A program made the translations under genes and the position numbers. Shown piece after piece: positions 9,508 through 20,761 of a stretch of DNA of 64,000 bases (positions within the stretch are counted from its first letter, which is position 1; each line of letters starts with the position of its first letter). Below the pieces are notes generated by a model. The model searched no databases. It had not been told where the DNA came from and saw nothing but the letters and a program-made list of their open reading frames with translations. The stretch is from Nostoc sp. PA-18-2419 (GTDB lineage Bacteria; Cyanobacteriota; Cyanobacteriia; Cyanobacteriales; Nostocaceae): NCBI RefSeq assembly GCF_005869855.1, contig NZ_SZNH01000003.1:62001-126000 (forward strand), in the 5' to 3' direction.

Positions 9508-10806
9508 TTACCTTTGATTCCACTGTTGTGCGGCATCTTCTACCGCTTTATCTACTGTTTTATCGCCTAGCATTGCTGCTTGTAAGTTCTCATAAACTGC
9601 TTTTTGCAATTGATTAAAATCCTTCAAAGTGGGAGTTAATATTTCTGCGTGTTGTAATTCCTTAGCACTGATGACTCGCGCTTTTTCTATTGTTGAAGCA
9701 TTAGCTGGAATATCTTTAAAATAGCTGTCAGACAATGCTTTGACTGTGGAAGGTAAAACATTCGCGGCTTTTGCAAAGGCTAACTGATTTTCATCATTGG
9801 TGACAAATAAAGCAAACTTCACGGCGGCGTCTGGTTGTTTGCTGTCGCGAGGAATAACTATGTTCATCACAGCGACATTTTTCTTACCTGTGTTGCCGGT
9901 GAGTTGGGGCGCTATTTCTGAAGCTTGAGCAATTTTCGGAGCATTATTAGCGATCGCTTTGAGAAACTCTGGCCCAGAAGCTAGAAACACTGTTTCTCCA
10001 GATTGGTACAAATCAATCGCGTGGCGATGTCCTTGAGTCAAAGCCTCTTTAGGTAATAAGCCTTTTTTATACAAGTCTACCCAATACTGAAATGCTGCTT
10101 TCCCTTGTGGCGAATTAAACGCAGCTTTACCTTCGGTATCTATTAAAGTCACTCCCATTTGCACAAAAGATTCTAGTACTTCCCCAGAATCTTGCGGTAC
10201 AAATGTCACAAAAAAAGCATATTTTCCAGTCTTATCTTTAATTTGTTGCGCTATTTGTGCTAATTCTGCGTAAGTAGCAGGTGGTTTACTGATACCTGCT
10301 TGTTTTAATAAATCGGTGTTATAAATGGTTAACCGTGTAGTGAGATACCAGGGAATTCCAAAACTCTTACCATTAAGCGTAGAAGATTCCCAAATATTCG
10401 GTAGATAGGAGGAACGTACATCATTTGGAACTTTTGTATCCAAATCTAACCAAGCATTTCGTCCTGCAAGTTGAGAAGCAAAACCGGGATTGAGGTTAAC
10501 AACATCAGGTGGCGTTTTTCCTGAGACAGCTGCTAATATTTTGTTTTCCATTGCTGCCCAAGGTACATCAACCCAGTTAACCTTTATACCAGAATTTTGC
10601 GATTCAAAATTTGTAATCAGGCTTTTGAAGTAGTCAGTAAATTGAGGTTGGAGTTGCATCGTCCAAAACTCAATCGTTGTGCCTTTTGAAGTAGCTTGTT
10701 TTGTATCTGTACCAACATTACCTGTACTGCAACTTACAATCCAACTAGTTAACACGCCAAGCAGTAGTAAAGCAGTAAATTGTTTAAATTTTCGTAATTG
10801 AATCAT
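9508..10806 (-). CDS. ABC sugar transporter extracellular solute-binding protein (family 1), lipoprotein
   Basis: Lipobox-like LLGVLTSWIVSCS; TTIEFWTMQLQPQFTDYFKSLITNFESQNSGIKVNWVDVPW; GIPWYLTTRLTIYNTDLLKQAG. Confidence 0.9.
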   Translation of the reverse strand: MIQLRKFKQFTALLLLGVLTSWIVSCSTGNVGTDTKQATSKGTTIEFWTMQLQPQFTDYFKSLITNFESQNSGIKVNWVDVPWAAMENKILAAVSGKTPPDVVNLNPGFASQLAGRNAWLDLDTKVPNDVRSSYLPNIWESSTLNGKSFGIPWYLTTRLTIYNTDLLKQAGISKPPATYAELAQIAQQIKDKTGKYAFFVTFVPQDSGEVLESFVQMGVTLIDTEGKAAFNSPQGKAAFQYWVDLYKKGLLPKEALTQGHRHAIDLYQSGETVFLASGPEFLKAIANNAPKIAQASEIAPQLTGNTGKKNVAVMNIVIPRDSKQPDAAVKFALFVTNDENQLAFAKAANVLPSTVKALSDSYFKDIPANASTIEKARVISAKELQHAEILTPTLKDFNQLQKAVYENLQAAMLGDKTVDKAVEDAAQQWNQR

Positions 10807-11002
10807 TTTCCCAGTATTTTTACGCTTGATCGGGCTGAAAATCTTATGCAGAATTGACGAGATTATAGGCTAAATCAATTACCAGTATTAGAGATAACTA
10901 GGGAATGGGGACTGGGGATCGGGGAAATAAGATTAAAAATACTATTTTCCAATACCCAATACCCAATCCCCAATTCAATTTACCAGTCCAGCGGGCACAA
11001 CT

Positions 11003-12109
11003 GTGGTGAAAAGCTTCAATAGTCTGTTTGGCAAATCAAATAAAGGGGTCGGCATTGAACTTGCTCCCGAACGGGTAAATGTAGTTCAGCTACGCAAGCA
11101 GCGTCAAGGCTTGAAACTAGAAAACTTCACATCGGTAGCAGTTCCCGAAGGCGTAGTTACTGATGGTCAAATTACCGACCCTCCAGCGATGGCGCAGTTA
11201 ATTCAGGAAGCGCTAGCCCAAAGCAAAATCAAAACTTCTCGTGTTGCTACTGGTGTACCAGGGCGAGATTCTATCGTCCGTTTAATACCGGTGCCAGCAG
11301 AGTTAGATGACAAAGAACTGCGAGAAATGGTGTTAAACCATGAAGCAGGTTTGTATTTACCCTATCCTCGGGAAGAAGCTGATGTAGACTATCAGAAACT
11401 TGGGTACTTTGTGGATGAAGATGGCATTGAAAAAGTACAGGTACTCTTAGTTGCCACCCGCAAGGAGGTAACAGATACCTATATAAGTACATTTGAACAA
11501 GCAGGATTACAAATCGATGTTTTAGAAATTAACAGTTTTGCTCTGATTCGCACTATTCGCGAACAATTGCGACAATTTGGACCGCAAGAAGCAGCAGTAC
11601 TAGTTGATATAGAGTTTGACAGCACAGAAATTGCCATCATTGTTAACGGAGTACCGCAATTTTCCCGCACGGTACCTATAGGCACTTATCAAATGCAAAC
11701 TGCTCTGGCTAGGGCAATGAGCTTACCCACATCGCGAGATATGGAACTGTTACAGGGGATGGTTATTACCCCAACTGTTATAGACGGTGGCAAAACCGGC
11801 GTTACAGAACTCAATCCTGGGATGGCAGCCATCTTGAGAGTATTGGGAGAACTAACAGATGAATTGCGCCGTTCCATCGATTTTTACCTCAATCAAAGTG
11901 AAAATTTGGAGGTAGCGCAGATTTTATTAGCTGGACCTGGAGGTGGACTCCAACAGCTTGATGAATTCTTTACCCAACGATTAAGTTTGCCAACTATCCA
12001 AATAGATCCAATTGGGGCTTTGTCTTTGGAAGTCGATAGCGAGAAATATCCACAAGTACAACGCTCTGGGTTAGCGATTGTACTTGGTTTAGGAATGCGG
12101 GAGGTGTAA
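11003..12109 (+). CDS. pilM: Type IV pilus assembly protein PilM
   Basis: GVGIELAPERVNVVQLRKQRQGLKLE...; actin-like fold protein followed by pilN/pilO/pilQ. Confidence 0.93.
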   Translation: MVKSFNSLFGKSNKGVGIELAPERVNVVQLRKQRQGLKLENFTSVAVPEGVVTDGQITDPPAMAQLIQEALAQSKIKTSRVATGVPGRDSIVRLIPVPAELDDKELREMVLNHEAGLYLPYPREEADVDYQKLGYFVDEDGIEKVQVLLVATRKEVTDTYISTFEQAGLQIDVLEINSFALIRTIREQLRQFGPQEAAVLVDIEFDSTEIAIIVNGVPQFSRTVPIGTYQMQTALARAMSLPTSRDMELLQGMVITPTVIDGGKTGVTELNPGMAAILRVLGELTDELRRSIDFYLNQSENLEVAQILLAGPGGGLQQLDEFFTQRLSLPTIQIDPIGALSLEVDSEKYPQVQRSGLAIVLGLGMREV

Positions 12110-12120
12110 TACCAATTTTA

Positions 12121-12222
12121 GATTTGGAATTTTAATTTTGGATTGTCTGTTTTGACAATCACACTTTTGAGATTTGGGATTTTAAATTCTGGATTGTCTG
12201 TTTTAACGATCGCACTGTTTGA
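12121..12222. repeat. Imperfect ~50-bp direct tandem duplication upstream of pilN
   Basis: GATTTGGAATTTTAATTTTGGATTGTCTGTTTTGACAATCACAC versus GATTTGGGATTTTAAATTCTGGATTGTCTGTTTTAACGATCGCAC. Confidence 0.8.
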
Positions 12223-12265
12223 GAATTCTCAAACCATAATATTTATCTTTAGTTGGTGTGAGAAA

Positions 12266-13039
12266 ATGTACAGTTTGGATGTTAACTTTCTTAAAGACCG
12301 CCCAGCCTATCAAAAAAAGCCTGACAAAAAGAGAGGAATGGCTCTAAGCCTTCCTGGAGGAAATTTAACACCAGTCTATATCGGAGCTGCATTAGGTGTA
12401 GGTCTTCCAGGTTTATTCGGAATTGCTTGGTGGTTATTGCAAGGAAAGATTGTTGAATTAGAGGGCACAGTAGCACAACTGGACCAGGAAAGCAAGAGAT
12501 TAGATACACAAATCGGCAACCTGAATCAAATCAAAGCAGAGACGAGCACAATTAAAGGGGAAACTCAAGCTTTAGTTACTGTATTTGACCAGATTCGACC
12601 TTGGTCAGCAATGTTGCAAGATTTGCGCGATCGCATTCCTGCAGCAGTGCAAATTGAAAATATCAAGCAAATCCCACCCATTGCGGTGGTGGAAGGTCAG
12701 CCACCCAACAATCCAGCCGGAGGATTAGAAATTACCGGACTAGCTCGTTCCTTTAACGATGTCAATGATTTCTTATTGAGTTTGCAACAGTCTCAATTTT
12801 TGAAGTCCTCAGAAAGCAGAATTATTACTGCAACCTTAGTAGATGCTCCGGTTACATCAGGTGTAGCTGCGATTCCTGGTGTCATAATTAAGCCGCCACA
12901 AGTCGTTAAATACACTATTCAATCGAGTATGAATGATGTTCCAGCTTCAGAATTAATTCGGGAGTTGGAAAAAAAAGGCACAGTCGGGTTAGTAGCTCGA
13001 ATTCGTACTATGCAACAAACAGGAGTCATTTCAAAATGA
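12266..13039 (+). CDS. pilN: Type IV pilus assembly protein PilN (in-frame ATG at 12266 preferred over ORF start 12143)
   Basis: MYSLDVNFLKDRPAYQKK...; single N-terminal TM then coiled coil; located between pilM and pilO. Confidence 0.88.
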   Translation: MYSLDVNFLKDRPAYQKKPDKKRGMALSLPGGNLTPVYIGAALGVGLPGLFGIAWWLLQGKIVELEGTVAQLDQESKRLDTQIGNLNQIKAETSTIKGETQALVTVFDQIRPWSAMLQDLRDRIPAAVQIENIKQIPPIAVVEGQPPNNPAGGLEITGLARSFNDVNDFLLSLQQSQFLKSSESRIITATLVDAPVTSGVAAIPGVIIKPPQVVKYTIQSSMNDVPASELIRELEKKGTVGLVARIRTMQQTGVISK

Positions 13040-13800
13040 CGCTGAGTGATGATTTAAATTTTGCCGAACAAGCTGGAGAATTTGATGCACAAACCCCAGC
13101 TTACCCCGTGGTATTTGGCATTGCTTTCACACCAAAAATTATCGGTATTTTATTAGGGGTAATTGGTTTAGCAGGAGGAGGATATATATTCTTAAACCTG
13201 TTAATGCCAGCTTGGGAAAGCTATCAGCAACAGCAAGCAAAAGCCTCGGAACTCCAAGGACAAATAGAGCAAAAGAAACTTAATATCAAACAGATTGATA
13301 AAGTTAAAGAGGAATTAGCACAGGCAAAACAGCAAAAAGTTCAGGTTTTAGGTTTATTTGCTAGTGAAAAAACTTTAGATACATTGCTGCTAGATGTGAA
13401 TCGATTAGTTGAATCTGGTAATGCTCAAACTCCGATTAATGGAGTCAGAGCCAAACTCAAGAAGTTTGTGCCAGTTTCTCAAAAGCCAGAACCAATTATT
13501 GATGGAAGTTTGGGAAAACAAGTTGACGGCAAACTAGAACGCAGCAGTATTAGTGCCGAAATTACAGGAACCTATGAACAAACACAATCAATAGTTCGTA
13601 ACATTGAGCGTTTACAGCCTTTGTTGATAGTTAAAGATTATCAATCAACATTAGCTCCATTAGAGGTTAGATCCCCATTAGATAAAACACCAGTGAAAAT
13701 GGGGCCAACAGAGATTAATACATCATTCCAATTACAAGCATTGATGCCACTTAGTCCCGAAGAAATAGCAGCGGCAGCTAAAACTGCTGCCAAAAAGTAA
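13036..13800 (+). CDS. pilO: Type IV pilus assembly protein PilO
   Basis: Single TM plus coiled coil, overlaps the pilN stop (ATGA), pilMNOQ gene order. Confidence 0.85.
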   Translation: MTLSDDLNFAEQAGEFDAQTPAYPVVFGIAFTPKIIGILLGVIGLAGGGYIFLNLLMPAWESYQQQQAKASELQGQIEQKKLNIKQIDKVKEELAQAKQQKVQVLGLFASEKTLDTLLLDVNRLVESGNAQTPINGVRAKLKKFVPVSQKPEPIIDGSLGKQVDGKLERSSISAEITGTYEQTQSIVRNIERLQPLLIVKDYQSTLAPLEVRSPLDKTPVKMGPTEINTSFQLQALMPLSPEEIAAAAKTAAKK

Positions 13801-13988
13801 TTATGAGTTATAAGTTATGAGTTATGAGTTATGAACTATAAGTTACGAGCTATCATTTCTAACTATTCAATCCTAACTCTTCACTCCTAGCTAAATTATT
13901 CTTAACTCCTTACTTTCAAAAATCAACACTCATAGCCAACTGCTCAAAATGTTTGTCAACAAGGTTTTATTTAGGTGAGGAATGAACT

Positions 13989-16367
13989 GTGAAACAGCTT
14001 CACGGTAAAAATTTTATATTAGGTACTGCTGCTTTTGTCTTTTTTGCAGCTCAACCAGCTTGGGCACAAATTGCTCAAGTTACTAATGTGCAGTTAAATC
14101 CAGCTAATGGTGGAGTTAGCATTGTTTTGAAAACTTCTTCAGGGTCGCGTCCCCAAGTTTTCACTACAAAAAGAGGTAAGTCTTTAGTTGCAGACATTAT
14201 TAATACTCAATTACGATTACCACAAGGTAATAGTTTTCGTCAAGATAGTCCAGCGCCAGGAATTGCTTCGGTTGAAGTTAGTCAACTTGATGCCAATAGT
14301 GTCAGGGTGACGGTAACTGGCAGCAACAATGTGCCTGGCAGTGAACCGGTGGTGCGATCGGCAAATGGAATTACACTCAGCTTTAGCCCATCTGCTGGCA
14401 CCACCGCTGCCTCACCAACGCCAACAAGACCAACATCGACACCACCGCCTGCTTCTACACATGCCCAACCAAGTCAAAAGCCAGACGTTCTCGTTCCCAA
14501 CCCGCAAGTCACTATTGACGGACAACCTGCACAAGCTGCTGGTCCAGGTCAACCTGTGAGTCAGGCTCCACCTTTCTTACCCAGAGCCGTCGCCCCACCG
14601 GTGGGAGATATTGCTATTTCCGCTACCGATGCTTCTCCTAGCACCATTGATTTGGGAACACAGGAACGCGTTCCCCGTTTAGTATTGCGAGATGCGCCGG
14701 TGCGTGAGGTTTTGTCATTACTTGCCCGTGCTGCCAATTTGAATCTAGCTTATGTTGGAAGTGAGCAAGGTGGTGGAGGTCAGCAAGGTGCTGCTGCACC
14801 AGCAACCTCTCAAACCATTTCTTTAGATATAGAAAACGAGCCAGTGCAAGATGTATTTAACTACGTCTTGCGCTTGAGTGGTTTAGAAGCTAACCGCAAT
14901 GGTCGCACAGTTTTTGTAGGGGCTAAATTACCCAATGCAACTCGTGACATGGTTATGCGTAGCTTACGACTCAATCAGGTAGCAGTCGATGTTGCCCTAA
15001 ACTTTTTGGTCGGCTTGGGAGCAGAAAGTGCGGTCAGCCGCGAACGACAAGTTACCAGTGTTAGTGCTATACCTGTAGGTACTGGAGTTGCGCCTATCAC
15101 CCAAACTCAGACGACCACCGAAACCAGAATTGAACCTCAACGCGTTGATTTTAAAGACTCTAGCCCATTGTTGAGAGGCTTACAGGCATTAGGAGATGAG
15201 CGCACCAATTCTCTGACTTTGATTGGGCCTCCCAGACTAGTTGAGATGGCAATGTCTCAACTAACTCAGCTTGATATCCGGCGTCGTCAAGTGGTAGTCA
15301 ACGTCAAGATTATCGATGTTAACCTCTTGAATACCCAAGACTACAACACTAGCTTTTCCTTTGGAGTTGGCAACAACTACTTTACAAATGATGGTGGTGC
15401 AGCATCTCTAAATTTTGGCGGTTCGAGACCAGCTACAAGAGCTGAAGCATCAACCAGTATCACTAGTACACCTACAACTGCTAATCCACTTCAGGGCTCA
15501 AATGTTTTTATAGACCCAAATACAGGAACAGCTACCGCTGGCGTAAACTCTAATCCTACACAACCAGGTATTACAGCATTTACACCAGGAACAAGTACAA
15601 CTGCAATTGTCCCAACAGCGATTGATCCTGTTACTGGTACACCTACTCAGTTTCAGCAGCAAACCACGACAACCCCTGCAACAACCACATACGCGTTGCC
15701 TACCATATTCCAGTTCCCTAAGCGTCTTCTCGCTAGCTTGCAGGCTCAAGTCCAAAATGGCAACGCCAAGATTTTGACAGACCCAACCTTAATTGTTCAA
15801 GAAGGTCAAACCGCTAATGTCAATCTGACTCAGGAAGTCGTAGGCAATATTAAAAGGGAAATCGTTCGCGATGATAATATTGCTACAGAAACGATTTCAG
15901 CGGAAAAAGACAGAGTAGGTTTAACCTTGGCTGTCAAAATTGACCGAATTGATGATAATGGTTTTGTCTCTCTATCGGTAGCTCCTGTTGTCAAAGCACC
16001 CCAAGCTCCAGCTACTATCAATGTTGGAGGTGGTGGTAGCCAACAAATATTCTTAGTGTCTGAGCGCTCTCTTAATTCTGGCTTGATTCGCCTGCGAGAT
16101 GGTCAGACTCTAATTCTCTCAGGTATCATTCAAGACGCAGACCGGACAACTGTCTCTAAAATTCCTATTTTAGGAGATCTTCCGCTTATTGGTTCGTTGT
16201 TTAGAAGTACAAACAGACAGAACCAGCGCAATGAGGTCATTGTGTTGCTCACACCTCAAATTATGGATGACTCTGAGAACTCCTCTTATGGCTATAACTA
16301 CAGTCCCAGCCCACAAGTGCGGCAAATTCTTGAGCGTCGGGGCTTGAAGATTCCTACCGGGCAATAA
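13989..16367 (+). CDS. pilQ: Type IV pilus secretin PilQ with AMIN domain
   Basis: AMIN-like N-terminus, STN domain (PVREVLSLLARAANLNLAYVG), secretin core (QTLILSGIIQDADRTTVSKIPILGDLPLIGSLFRSTNRQNQRNEVIVLLTPQIM). Confidence 0.95.
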   Translation: MKQLHGKNFILGTAAFVFFAAQPAWAQIAQVTNVQLNPANGGVSIVLKTSSGSRPQVFTTKRGKSLVADIINTQLRLPQGNSFRQDSPAPGIASVEVSQLDANSVRVTVTGSNNVPGSEPVVRSANGITLSFSPSAGTTAASPTPTRPTSTPPPASTHAQPSQKPDVLVPNPQVTIDGQPAQAAGPGQPVSQAPPFLPRAVAPPVGDIAISATDASPSTIDLGTQERVPRLVLRDAPVREVLSLLARAANLNLAYVGSEQGGGGQQGAAAPATSQTISLDIENEPVQDVFNYVLRLSGLEANRNGRTVFVGAKLPNATRDMVMRSLRLNQVAVDVALNFLVGLGAESAVSRERQVTSVSAIPVGTGVAPITQTQTTTETRIEPQRVDFKDSSPLLRGLQALGDERTNSLTLIGPPRLVEMAMSQLTQLDIRRRQVVVNVKIIDVNLLNTQDYNTSFSFGVGNNYFTNDGGAASLNFGGSRPATRAEASTSITSTPTTANPLQGSNVFIDPNTGTATAGVNSNPTQPGITAFTPGTSTTAIVPTAIDPVTGTPTQFQQQTTTTPATTTYALPTIFQFPKRLLASLQAQVQNGNAKILTDPTLIVQEGQTANVNLTQEVVGNIKREIVRDDNIATETISAEKDRVGLTLAVKIDRIDDNGFVSLSVAPVVKAPQAPATINVGGGGSQQIFLVSERSLNSGLIRLRDGQTLILSGIIQDADRTTVSKIPILGDLPLIGSLFRSTNRQNQRNEVIVLLTPQIMDDSENSSYGYNYSPSPQVRQILERRGLKIPTGQ

Positions 16368-16467
16368 AGAGTAAGTGAGTTAACTCTGGATCAAATCCTC
16401 GCTACTTACTGTCAAGCAGTTCGTAATTAAATCCTGCCTATTCTAAATGACAGAGTATATTTGACTT

Positions 16468-16488
16468 CCCACAGCTTGAAGCTGTGGG
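16468..16488. terminator. Near-perfect palindrome CCCACAGCTTGAAGCTGTGGG, likely terminator or REP-like hairpin downstream of pilQ
   Basis: 10-nt complementary arms; followed by ATTATTG rather than a strong T-tract. Confidence 0.6.
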
Positions 16489-16896
16489 ATTATTGTTTCG
16501 TCTTGCCTATTTGTTTAAACAGGAAAAATAATGATTTGAAAAACGTGAGTTTTCAGCTTGTCAACTAAGATTCAACAGATGATGTTCTGACTTGTTTAAC
16601 TTTTGACTTACTTACACACTACCCACTTTATGATGTTGAGACACTGCACAATATTAAAGGCGATCGCCTGATGGCATACCATTGAGATAGTTAGCAGTTA
16701 GTAATTCCATGAGTATTCCTCAAGAATTTCTAAGTGGGATTGAGCAATAAATGGTGACCAATTAACAGTACTACTGCATTTAGCTCTTTCGCTCAAGAGT
16801 GGGAGAAAATCTGTTAATTCTATTGTTGAATCTCAGGCTTATCACAATTGGGTAAGTTCTGAGAATGAGATTTACAATGAAGTATTTGCTGATGAG

Positions 16897-17015
16897 TAGG
16901 TTGGGGAGCTACTCGCTTAGAAAGGTTTCGCGGCAATTGCGTAAGTGGCGTTTGAGGAACAAAACCCAACATTAGCAAGACTCTATTGAATTTCACTATC
17001 GCTCAACCCAACCTA
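16897..17015. repeat. MITE/REP-like dispersed element with TAGGTTGGG / CCCAACCTA terminal inverted repeats
   Basis: TAGGTTGGG at 16897-16905 and CCCAACCTA at 17007-17015, with internal TGAGGAACAAAACCCAACA, a motif family common in Nostocales intergenic DNA. Confidence 0.55.
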
Positions 17016-17158
17016 TTTTTGTTGTTAACTAAAAAACCGTATTGGCATCTTACCTGATTTCAGAATAAATACTCCCGAAACTCCCAAAATTTTGGAAAAT
17101 AATAAAGTAAGTGAGTATCACAAGACTCATTTGATTTCCTCATTTATTCTAGGAAAAT

Positions 17159-20100
17159 ATGACTCATCCTTTCCTTGAACGCCTGCGTAGTCCAGATAGC
17201 CCAGTTCTTGTCTTCGACGGAGCAATGGGAACTAACCTGCAAACGCAAAACCTCACAGCAGAAGACTTTGGCGGCGCACAATACGAAGGTTGTAACGAAT
17301 ACTTAGTCCACACTAAACCCGAAGCTGTGGCTAAAGTTCACCGCGACTTTCTCGCGGCTGGTGCTGATGTGATTGAAACAGATACCTTTGGCAGTACGTC
17401 CATTGTGCTGGCAGAATATGACTTGGCAGACAAGGCTTACTACCTCAGCAAGACAGCCGCAGAACTTGCCAAGCGTGTTGCTGCGGAGTTTTCTACTCCC
17501 GAAAAACCCCGCTTTGTGGCTGGTTCCATCGGTCCGACAACCAAACTACCAACCTTGGGACATATTGACTTTGACACCATGAAAGCTACTTTTGCTGAAC
17601 AAGCCGAAGCGCTGTGGGATGGTGGTGTTGATTTATTTATTGTGGAAACTTGCCAAGATGTGCTGCAAATTAAAGCAGCGCTGAATGGGATTGAAGAAGT
17701 GTTTGCCAAAAAGGGCGATCGCCGCCCGTTGATGGTGTCTGTGACAATGGAAAGCATGGGCACAATGTTGGTGGGTTCAGAAATCAGCGCTGTGCTGACA
17801 ATTTTAGAACCTTATCCAATTGACATTCTCGGTCTCAACTGCGCCACAGGCCCAGACTTGATGAAACCACATATCAAGTATCTGGCAGAACATTCACCTT
17901 TTATTGTTTCCTGTATTCCTAATGCGGGTTTACCTGAGAACGTCGGCGGTCAAGCACACTACCGTTTGACTCCGTTGGAATTACGGATGGCATTGATGCA
18001 TTTCGTTGAAGATTTGGGTGTCCAAGTGATAGGGGGTTGCTGTGGGACACGTCCAGAACACATTCAACAGTTGGCAGAAGTCGCCAAACACTTGAAGCCA
18101 AAAGTTAGACAACCTAGCTTAGAACCGGCAGCAGCATCAATTTACACTACTCAAGCATACGAGCAAGATAATTCTTTCTTAATTATCGGTGAACGTCTCA
18201 ACGCTAGTGGTTCTAAGAAGTGCCGCGATTTACTCAATGCCGAAGATTGGGATGGACTCGTCTCAATGGCGAGGGCGCAAGTCAAAGAAGGCGCACACAT
18301 CTTGGATGTTAACGTTGATTATGTCGGACGTGACGGCGTGCAGGATATGCACGAACTAGTTTCACGTCTTGTTAATAATGTGACATTACCTTTGATGCTT
18401 GACTCCACTGAATGGGAAAAAATGGAGGCAGGCTTAAAGGTTGCTGGCGGTAAGTGCTTACTCAACTCGACCAACTACGAAGATGGTGAACCGCGCTTTT
18501 TAAAAGTGCTGGAGTTGGCGAAAAAGTATGGTGCTGGCATCGTCATTGGTACTATTGACGAAGAGGGAATGGCGCGGACAGCCGAGAAAAAGTTTCAAAT
18601 TGCCCAACGCGCCTACCATCAAGCAGTAGAATATGGCATACCACCCACAGAAGTATTTTTTGATACTCTAGCCCTACCAATTTCCACCGGGATTGAAGAA
18701 GACCGAGAAAACGGCAAAGCCACTATTGAAGCCATTCGACGCATTCGCCAAGAATTGCCTGGATGCCATGTAATTTTGGGCGTTTCTAATATTTCCTTTG
18801 GTTTGAATCCAGCAGCGCGGATGGTGCTGAACTCGGTATTTTTGCACGAAGCGACGACGGCGGGAATGGATGCAGCCATTGTCAGCGCTAACAAGATTTT
18901 ACCGCTCTCGAAAATTGAGTCACGCCATCAAGAAATTTGTCGGCAGTTGATTTATGACGAACGGAAATTTGAGGGTAATGTTTGCGTTTATGACCCCTTG
19001 GCAGAGCTTACCACAGTGTTTGCTGGGGTGACAACAAAACGCGATCGCTCCTTAGATGAAAGTCTCCCCATCCCAGAACGTCTCAAACGTCATATCATTG
19101 ACGGCGAACGCATTGGCTTAGAAGAAAATCTCACAAAAGCCTTAGAACAGTATCCCCCCTTAGAAATTATTAACACCTTCTTATTAGATGGCATGAAAGT
19201 TGTCGGGGAATTATTCGGTTCTGGACAAATGCAGTTACCTTTCGTTTTACAATCTGCTGAAACCATGAAATCGGCGGTGGCGTATTTAGAACCGTTCATG
19301 GAAAAATCAGAATCAGGCAATAATGCCAAGGGAACCTTTATCATTGCCACAGTCAAAGGCGATGTCCACGACATTGGTAAAAACTTAGTGGACATCATCT
19401 TGTCCAACAACGGTTACAAAGTAATTAACCTGGGAATTAAACAACCGGTAGAAAACATCATTCAAGCTTACCAACAGCATCAAGCTGATTGTATTGCCAT
19501 GAGTGGTTTGCTAGTGAAATCCACCGCCTTCATGAAAGAGAATTTGGAAGTATTTAACGAAAAGGGAATTACCGTACCTGTGATTTTAGGCGGTGCGGCT
19601 TTGACTCCCAAATTTGTCCATGAAGATTGCCAAAACACTTATAAAGGTAAAGTAGTTTATGGCAAAGATGCCTTTTCTGACTTGCACTTCATGGATAAAC
19701 TAATACCCGCTAAAACTACTGGTAACTGGAATGATTTTCAAGGATTTTTAAACGAAGTTGAAACTTCTAAAGTTTTGACAAATGGTCACAAAAAATCAAC
19801 AACCACCACTACTCAGGAAACAGCGTTTACAGAATCAAAAGAGATAGACACTCGGCGTTCTGAGGCAGTAGCTATAGATATTGAACGCCCAACACCGCCT
19901 TTTTGGGGAACACAATTATTACAGCCTAATGATATTCCTGTAGAGGAAGTATTCTGGTACTTAGATTTGCAGGCATTGATAGCTGGACAATGGCAATTCC
20001 GCAAACCAAAAGAACAATCTAAGGAAGAATATCAAGCTTTTTTAGCTGAAAAAGTCTACCCAGTTTTAGAAAATTGGAAACAGCGGATTATTGAGGATAA

Positions 20101-20689
20101 ATTATTGCATCCGCAAGTAATTTATGGTTATTTTCCTTGTCAAGCTGAAAGAAATTTTCTACACATATATAACTCAGAGAACCAATCACAACAGGTAGCA
20201 ACTTTCGAGTTTCCCAGACAAAAGTCGTTAAGACGGCTATGCATAGCAGATTTCTTCGCACCGAAAGAGTCGGGAATTATTGATGTTTTCCCCATGCAGG
20301 CGGTAACTGTAGGTGAAATTGCAACAGAATTTGCCCAAAAGCTTTTCTCAGATAATAAGTACACTGATTACCTGTATTTTCACGGTATAGCTGTGCAGAT
20401 AGCGGAGGCATTAGCAGAGTGGACACATGCTAGAATTCGCCGTGAATTAGGCTTTAGTCGAGAGGAACCAGATAATATTCGGGATATATTGGCACAACGC
20501 TATCATGGTTCGCGGTATAGTTTTGGCTATCCTGCTTGTCCGAATATCCAAGACCAGTATAAGCAACTGGAGTTATTGCAGACTGACAGGATTAACTTAT
20601 ATATGGATGAAAGCGAACAGCTTTATCCAGAACAGTCTACAACGGCGATTATTACTTATCACCCAGTAGCGAAGTACTTTAGCGCATAG
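17159..20689 (+). CDS. metH: Cobalamin-dependent methionine synthase
   Basis: Hcy-binding ([21 protein letters not shown]), pterin-binding ([16 protein letters not shown]), B12-binding ([17 protein letters not shown]) and activation domain ([25 protein letters not shown]). Confidence 0.97.
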   Translation: MTHPFLERLRSPDSPVLVFDGAMGTNLQTQNLTAEDFGGAQYEGCNEYLVHTKPEAVAKVHRDFLAAGADVIETDTFGSTSIVLAEYDLADKAYYLSKTAAELAKRVAAEFSTPEKPRFVAGSIGPTTKLPTLGHIDFDTMKATFAEQAEALWDGGVDLFIVETCQDVLQIKAALNGIEEVFAKKGDRRPLMVSVTMESMGTMLVGSEISAVLTILEPYPIDILGLNCATGPDLMKPHIKYLAEHSPFIVSCIPNAGLPENVGGQAHYRLTPLELRMALMHFVEDLGVQVIGGCCGTRPEHIQQLAEVAKHLKPKVRQPSLEPAAASIYTTQAYEQDNSFLIIGERLNASGSKKCRDLLNAEDWDGLVSMARAQVKEGAHILDVNVDYVGRDGVQDMHELVSRLVNNVTLPLMLDSTEWEKMEAGLKVAGGKCLLNSTNYEDGEPRFLKVLELAKKYGAGIVIGTIDEEGMARTAEKKFQIAQRAYHQAVEYGIPPTEVFFDTLALPISTGIEEDRENGKATIEAIRRIRQELPGCHVILGVSNISFGLNPAARMVLNSVFLHEATTAGMDAAIVSANKILPLSKIESRHQEICRQLIYDERKFEGNVCVYDPLAELTTVFAGVTTKRDRSLDESLPIPERLKRHIIDGERIGLEENLTKALEQYPPLEIINTFLLDGMKVVGELFGSGQMQLPFVLQSAETMKSAVAYLEPFMEKSESGNNAKGTFIIATVKGDVHDIGKNLVDIILSNNGYKVINLGIKQPVENIIQAYQQHQADCIAMSGLLVKSTAFMKENLEVFNEKGITVPVILGGAALTPKFVHEDCQNTYKGKVVYGKDAFSDLHFMDKLIPAKTTGNWNDFQGFLNEVETSKVLTNGHKKSTTTTTQETAFTESKEIDTRRSEAVAIDIERPTPPFWGTQLLQPNDIPVEEVFWYLDLQALIAGQWQFRKPKEQSKEEYQAFLAEKVYPVLENWKQRIIEDKLLHPQVIYGYFPCQAERNFLHIYNSENQSQQVATFEFPRQKSLRRLCIADFFAPKESGIIDVFPMQAVTVGEIATEFAQKLFSDNKYTDYLYFHGIAVQIAEALAEWTHARIRRELGFSREEPDNIRDILAQRYHGSRYSFGYPACPNIQDQYKQLELLQTDRINLYMDESEQLYPEQSTTAIITYHPVAKYFSA

Positions 20690-20761
20690 AATTTCATACC
20701 TTCCTCACCTGAGAAGACGGGAAATTATAGGGATTCTCAGTTGCACGTATAAGTTTTTCAT

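Noticed and set aside
14329-14559. 76-aa plus-strand ORF inside pilQ
   Set aside because: Out-of-frame product (HQRQQDQHRHHRLLLH) of the Pro/Thr-rich AMIN linker; not a separate gene.
16600-17158. Possible cobalamin riboswitch upstream of metH
   Set aside because: I looked for a B12-box-like GCCACTG / AGxCAGGAGACCTGCC pattern and did not see one; the region instead holds repeats and a gene remnant. The cbiD upstream region (48566-48624) is too short for one.
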